The notes under the pieces were generated by a model. It made no database searches. It was not told the origin of the DNA and saw only the letters and a program-made list of their open reading frames with translations. From Oscillospiraceae bacterium (GTDB taxonomy: Bacteria; Bacillota; Clostridia; Oscillospirales; Acutalibacteraceae), in NCBI GenBank assembly GCA_015066625.1, contig SVOC01000005.1, positions 24,094 to 88,093 of the forward strand: a stretch of 64,000 nucleotides of DNA, in the 5' to 3' direction. This document shows, in pieces, positions 60,356-64,000 of the stretch (position 1 is the first letter of the stretch; every line of letters begins with the position of its first letter). The position numbers and the translations under genes are program-made.

Positions 60356-62555
60356 TGAAAAGTGATATGATTGCGCCGATAGTTTTTATGAATATGGCAG
60401 AGATTTTTTCGATTATTGTATCTGCGGTATTAATATCGGGGTCAAACTGCATCTTCCCGTCCGAAGTATCGGGCGCAAAACGGATATTATCAATGCTGAT
60501 ATCGGCATCGTTTTCGCTTGCAAAAGCAAAACGGATTTCCTCAACCTTGTTGAGCTTGCTGCAAGGTCTGCCTGCTCCTCCCTCATTGCCGAAAAGATAG
60601 AGTCTGTTAAAGTCAACGGTTACAAGATGCCACTGACCGTCGGCAGGGATTGTTGCTTCAACACCCTTTGTGCCGTTAACCGCAGGCGAATACCATACAA
60701 GTGAATCTTTATAAATTTTGATTTCACTCAATTCAATGTCTGCACCGCCGTTATTGCGAACATAAAAGCTCATCTTACCGTAATCGGAATAATCATTATC
60801 GGTATCTTCAAATTTTTCGCCCGATTTATAATTGAGTGCGGGGCTCAAGGTGAATTCCGTGCCGCCATTTAAGTTCATAACACCGTTTGTAAAGGTGATT
60901 TGCGCACCCTCTGCCGACCAGGAAGAATAATCCCTGTTGGCCTCCATTTCGCTCATAACGTGCCAGGTAAGCTCATCGTTGCAGTCCGTCCACGGTCTGT
61001 CAAACCAATAATGAGTGCCTGCGGATTTGTCCGTTACAAACTGACTTACGGGCAAGGCAAGATTGCCGTCTGCCGTTGCGTAGAGATTGGAGCGCATATT
61101 GCTCACGCAGTATGCATAGCTTGCGGATGCAGGTGAGGTCACGTCATTGCTCCACACCCTTACAGTATCGGCCGAAACGATTTCGGCATTCGCCTGAACG
61201 TAAACGCCGTCTGCGCCGCAAACCGCAAAGCCGTGAAGCTCATCGCCGCTGCAAGCAAGTCCGTCACCTTCATTTCTGAAGGTGACATAAACGCTGCCGT
61301 CATGGATTTCAGCCTTTTCAACGGTTGCGGCCGTGTAATCATCATCGCCGCCGTAAACAAGACCCTTTGCGGCAAACGCCATTCTCTCACCTATTTCCTG
61401 CTTGCATTCGGGGTGGATTGACCCTGCCTCGGGCAGAAACGTGAGAGGTACGTCATAAATCGTTACGGTTGCTCTCGACTCGGGTTGCGCCGCCTGAATA
61501 TTGCAATAATTGATATTCCAGTCCAACATATTCAGACCGTCGTCAGAGTAAAGATAGGACGCAATCTGTGTGCAGATAAGAGGCATACGCTCATTTTCAT
61601 AGCCGAAAAGCTCCGAATATGAACGCTGCATCAGATCATAGAAATCAGCATAACCCTCCTCTGTACATTCGAACATCAGGTCGGTTTCGCCCTGATACCA
61701 TATCATGCCCGAGGGTCTGAAATTCCTGAGTGGATGAATCTTGTGGTTATAGTTAGAGGTCATATCCTGGTAAATGCTGGGGTTTGCCATTTCCCAATCC
61801 GATTTTTCTATGTATTTCTCGGTGGAAATAAGATGGTTTTTAACCTTGCTGTCGCCGTCAATGGCGTCTCTTGAAAGCCAGCTTGCAATTGCAGAGCCGC
61901 CAAGCGAAGCATTGAGTATGCCTACGGGCATATCAAGTTCTCCCATCATCTTCGCCGCAAAATAATAGGCAACGGCACTCATATTGTAAACGTGCCCATT
62001 CTCACCCGTAGTCCATACTGCGCCGACAGCATCCTGCTGAGGATCAACAAAAGTATCGCCCTCCTTGTTATTGCAATAAATAGGCATATGCAGAACACGG
62101 AGCCATTTGCTCAACTTCTGCGAATTTTTAAACATATCTGCGCCGCCCTTTGCCTGAGCAAGTGGATACTGCATATTGCTCTGACCGCTTGCCAGCCACA
62201 GTTCACCGAAAACAACGTTATCAAGCTGTGCAAATTCAACGGAATTATTTTTGAGAATTACTTTATATTCCTCGTAGCCGCCTGCAGGAGCAGTGAACGA
62301 TACTGTGAAAGTACCGTCAGGCAACGCTGTTGAGTTTCCGTTTGCAACAAGCTCACCTGCCGCACTATACATTTCAACGGTTATTTTTGCACCGGCAGAT
62401 GCCGTGCCTGCAAAAACAGCATCCTTATTTTGCTGAAAAAGCATACCGTCGCCGTAGGTACCGTAGAGTTTTGCAGATGAATCCTCTGCGTAAGCCATAC
62501 TCACACCTCCGACCGTAAACAAGAAAGCAAGAAAAAGCGAAAGTATTTTTTTCAT
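60351..62555 (-). CDS. Secreted sialate O-acetylesterase-like protein
   Basis: Removes O-acetyl groups from sialic acids or other acetylated glycans, making them accessible to glycosidases. The 734 residues have a signal peptide (about 1-23, site near MAYA-ED), an N-terminal beta domain, the SGNH-type motif GELWLASGQSNMQ with Ser126, GASLGGSAI-like NASLGGSAIASW (about 212), WYQGETD (about 285) and the likely Asp-His pair in SIHPECKQE (about 385). A C-terminal beta-sandwich (about 550-690) resembles a carbohydrate-binding module, and the last 20 residues are a hydrophobic helix that may anchor it. GAGG lies eight bases before the ATG at 62555. Second gene after the unknown secreted protein. 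Confidence 0.88.
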   Translation of the reverse strand: MKKILSLFLAFLFTVGGVSMAYAEDSSAKLYGTYGDGMLFQQNKDAVFAGTASAGAKITVEMYSAAGELVANGNSTALPDGTFTVSFTAPAGGYEEYKVILKNNSVEFAQLDNVVFGELWLASGQSNMQYPLAQAKGGADMFKNSQKLSKWLRVLHMPIYCNNKEGDTFVDPQQDAVGAVWTTGENGHVYNMSAVAYYFAAKMMGELDMPVGILNASLGGSAIASWLSRDAIDGDSKVKNHLISTEKYIEKSDWEMANPSIYQDMTSNYNHKIHPLRNFRPSGMIWYQGETDLMFECTEEGYADFYDLMQRSYSELFGYENERMPLICTQIASYLYSDDGLNMLDWNINYCNIQAAQPESRATVTIYDVPLTFLPEAGSIHPECKQEIGERMAFAAKGLVYGGDDDYTAATVEKAEIHDGSVYVTFRNEGDGLACSGDELHGFAVCGADGVYVQANAEIVSADTVRVWSNDVTSPASASYAYCVSNMRSNLYATADGNLALPVSQFVTDKSAGTHYWFDRPWTDCNDELTWHVMSEMEANRDYSSWSAEGAQITFTNGVMNLNGGTEFTLSPALNYKSGEKFEDTDNDYSDYGKMSFYVRNNGGADIELSEIKIYKDSLVWYSPAVNGTKGVEATIPADGQWHLVTVDFNRLYLFGNEGGAGRPCSKLNKVEEIRFAFASENDADISIDNIRFAPDTSDGKMQFDPDINTADTIIEKISAIFIKTIGAIISLFR

Positions 62556-62560
62556 TTTAA

Positions 62561-63940
62561 TCACCTCAGGTTATCAAAACTTTCACGCATTTCGTCAACC
62601 GTACCGGTTGCGATATAGTAATTATATTCGCTCGGAACGAAGCTTCGGAAAGTGTTATGCTTAACAGTCGCAATATATGATGTTTGCGGTGCTACGGACG
62701 GGTCTTTATCTGTGGTGGTTTCCCTGGCCAGGACACCGGCAAGGAAATTCCCGTGGTGAGGCGTATAAATACCGATTCCGAAGCTGTCGTCAAACTCGCC
62801 GATAAATGCCGACCAATTTTCCGTTGCCTGGAAATTGGGGTAGCCTGCATCGGGCCAGAAAATAAGCTTGTTCTGATATGAGTAATTTTTATCTCCGGTC
62901 CAGGGTGCATCGCCGCCATAATAAACGAATCTGTTGAAGGGCTCTATGCAGTAAAAGGCGGGAAGCTCCTGAGTTGTGTAATATTCGGGATAACCCGAAA
63001 AATCAACAAATCTGCAGGCTATCTCAACGGCACCGTCGCAGATGCTGTAGGTTGCCTCCATATACGAAGGGCTCATATCCGTCGCAGGCTTTGCCCAGTC
63101 AAGGGGTCTGCACTTAATATAGATATAGTCATCGCCCACAACAAGGTCAACTATTTTGCTGCTCTCGTTATACTGATTGCCGCCCTGCACGGGGTTATAA
63201 TTCCACTTGTGTTCGCCGTACATAGCGCTCTGATAAGCATCGCAATCAAAGGTGCCGTAGTAGGACTGCTGAACAAGTCTGCCCGTATCGTGACGGTTGA
63301 TGAGATTAACGTTATTGTTGACGGATTTTACACCGTATCTCTCCGAAGCATCCGAATCAACCTTGGTTAAGCCGTCAACCATAACCGCCTGCACGTCGGA
63401 ATCCAGGTCTTCAAGGTAATCCAGTGCGCCACCCCAGAGAAGATTGACACCGATTTTATATTCGCTGTTCTGAAGATAAACGTTTTTATCGGGCACTTCA
63501 CGGTTGAACACGTCAACGCCGACAAGCTCAAACGCCGCCGTGTCCTTATCAAGAGGCTCGAGCGTTATTTTGCAAAGAGTGTTTGATTTGGTCTTGTCAA
63601 GCACACCGTCAATAAAGCTGTAAAAAGGCTTTGTGCCGTCCGAAGGTTCAAGGAAGAATTCCTCGGAATGCTGTTCACCTTTGAGCGTATATGTAATTAC
63701 GCCTTTCATATATGCGTCGGATTTATAGCTGATGCCGTAATAATTGAACCAGCCGCAATCGGCATCGCCGAAATCAAACTCGGCTTTTTCTGATATAACA
63801 CCGTTTTCAATTCCGCTTACGGACACAGCCGCAATTGCCTCAATTGCAAAATCCGTATCTGCTTTTGACGGCAGAAAACTGAAAAGATATGAGGGGAAAA
63901 GGAAAATAAACGAAAGAATAATGGAAAGAATTTTTTTCAA
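62561..63940 (-). CDS. Secreted protein of unknown family, beta-rich
   Basis: A 459-residue protein with a signal sequence (residues 1-28, KKILSIILSFIFLFPSYLFSFLP). The mature part is rich in aromatic residues and alternates strands and loops, with segments such as NLLWGGALDYLEDL, YIYIKCRPLDWAKP and GIGIYTPHHGNFLAG. The overall pattern suggests a galactose-mutarotase-like or lyase-type beta-sandwich, but no catalytic motif is certain and I do not assign a family. The TTG at 63940 follows AAGGGTG by six bases and is preferred to the GTG at 63949, which overlaps that site. It ends five bases before the acetylesterase start, so the two are cotranscribed and probably act on the same glycan. Confidence 0.78.
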   Translation of the reverse strand: MKKILSIILSFIFLFPSYLFSFLPSKADTDFAIEAIAAVSVSGIENGVISEKAEFDFGDADCGWFNYYGISYKSDAYMKGVITYTLKGEQHSEEFFLEPSDGTKPFYSFIDGVLDKTKSNTLCKITLEPLDKDTAAFELVGVDVFNREVPDKNVYLQNSEYKIGVNLLWGGALDYLEDLDSDVQAVMVDGLTKVDSDASERYGVKSVNNNVNLINRHDTGRLVQQSYYGTFDCDAYQSAMYGEHKWNYNPVQGGNQYNESSKIVDLVVGDDYIYIKCRPLDWAKPATDMSPSYMEATYSICDGAVEIACRFVDFSGYPEYYTTQELPAFYCIEPFNRFVYYGGDAPWTGDKNYSYQNKLIFWPDAGYPNFQATENWSAFIGEFDDSFGIGIYTPHHGNFLAGVLARETTTDKDPSVAPQTSYIATVKHNTFRSFVPSEYNYYIATGTVDEMRESFDNLR

Positions 63941-64000
63941 AGCAATCACCCTTTTATGATAATTTTTAATTTTTGCAAGCTCGTAATTCGAGAAGCTGCG

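Noticed and set aside
1..64000. CRISPR arrays, tRNA/rRNA genes, insertion sequences or prophage
   Set aside because: No regularly spaced repeats, no tRNA-like TTCRANYC patterns in the gene-free gaps, and no transposase or integrase among the reading frames.

Overview
The window looks like the chromosome of a spore-forming, low-to-moderate GC Gram-positive bacterium of the class Clostridia, most likely a gut member of the Oscillospirales/Ruminococcaceae type. The sequence basis is a Gram-positive PolC, a spoIVB-spo0A pair, a CIRCE-controlled hrcA-grpE-dnaK-dnaJ operon, a SAM-I (S-box) riboswitch before metK, a type I dockerin on a giant secreted protein, and enzymes for N-acetylglucosamine-, galactose- and sialate-containing glycans. 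The lineage is inferred from this content. No rRNA, tRNA, CRISPR array, insertion sequence, integrase or phage gene was seen.

Layout. 1-8812 (minus): partial glycosyltransferase, metK with its riboswitch, a HAD phosphatase, the heat-shock operon and alr. 8957-14366 (plus): GPH-type sugar symporter, lepA, hemW and a small secreted protein. 14414-16362 (minus): spo0A and spoIVB. 16538-19242 (plus): a putative small RNA, then a copper ATPase copA that carries a CopZ-like domain fused at its C terminus. 19254-34449 (minus): one long run, pyrH-frr-uppS-cdsA-dxr-rseP-ispG-polC, the usual Firmicute cell-envelope/isoprenoid/replication order. It continues almost without gaps into a condensation-fold acyltransferase, a DUF6320-like membrane protein, an M20 peptidase and a glycerate kinase. 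34679-36784 (plus): GH89 alpha-N-acetylglucosaminidase. 36892-42366 (minus): an 1824-residue secreted dockerin protein of unknown function. 42754-47971: HAD phosphatase, alkyltransferase, and a SIS / GH84 / Cys-cluster / CapA-lipoprotein operon. 48107-55596 (plus): malQ, a PLP enzyme, DUF2461, a phosphohexomutase and three tandem endonuclease/exonuclease/phosphatase paralogues. 55644-59499: GH36-like galactosidase, a lipoprotein and a second CapA. 59500-60350 has no ordinary gene but holds several promoter/hairpin/terminator units. 60351-63940 (minus): a secreted sialate O-acetylesterase and a secreted protein of unknown family.

How it works together. The housekeeping blocks are conventional. 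The accessory blocks point to a saccharolytic gut organism that handles GlcNAc glycans inside the cell (GH84, GH89 and GH36 lack signal peptides) and displays a dockerin protein and an acetylesterase outside. The least explained parts are two apparently free-standing RNAs (16573-16680 plus, 59591-59877 minus), a 20-codon reading frame with its own promoter and terminator at 60195-60355, the internal CopZ start inside copA, and the giant dockerin protein. Many start codons were moved inward from the longest reading frame because Shine-Dalgarno placement favoured an internal ATG or TTG.
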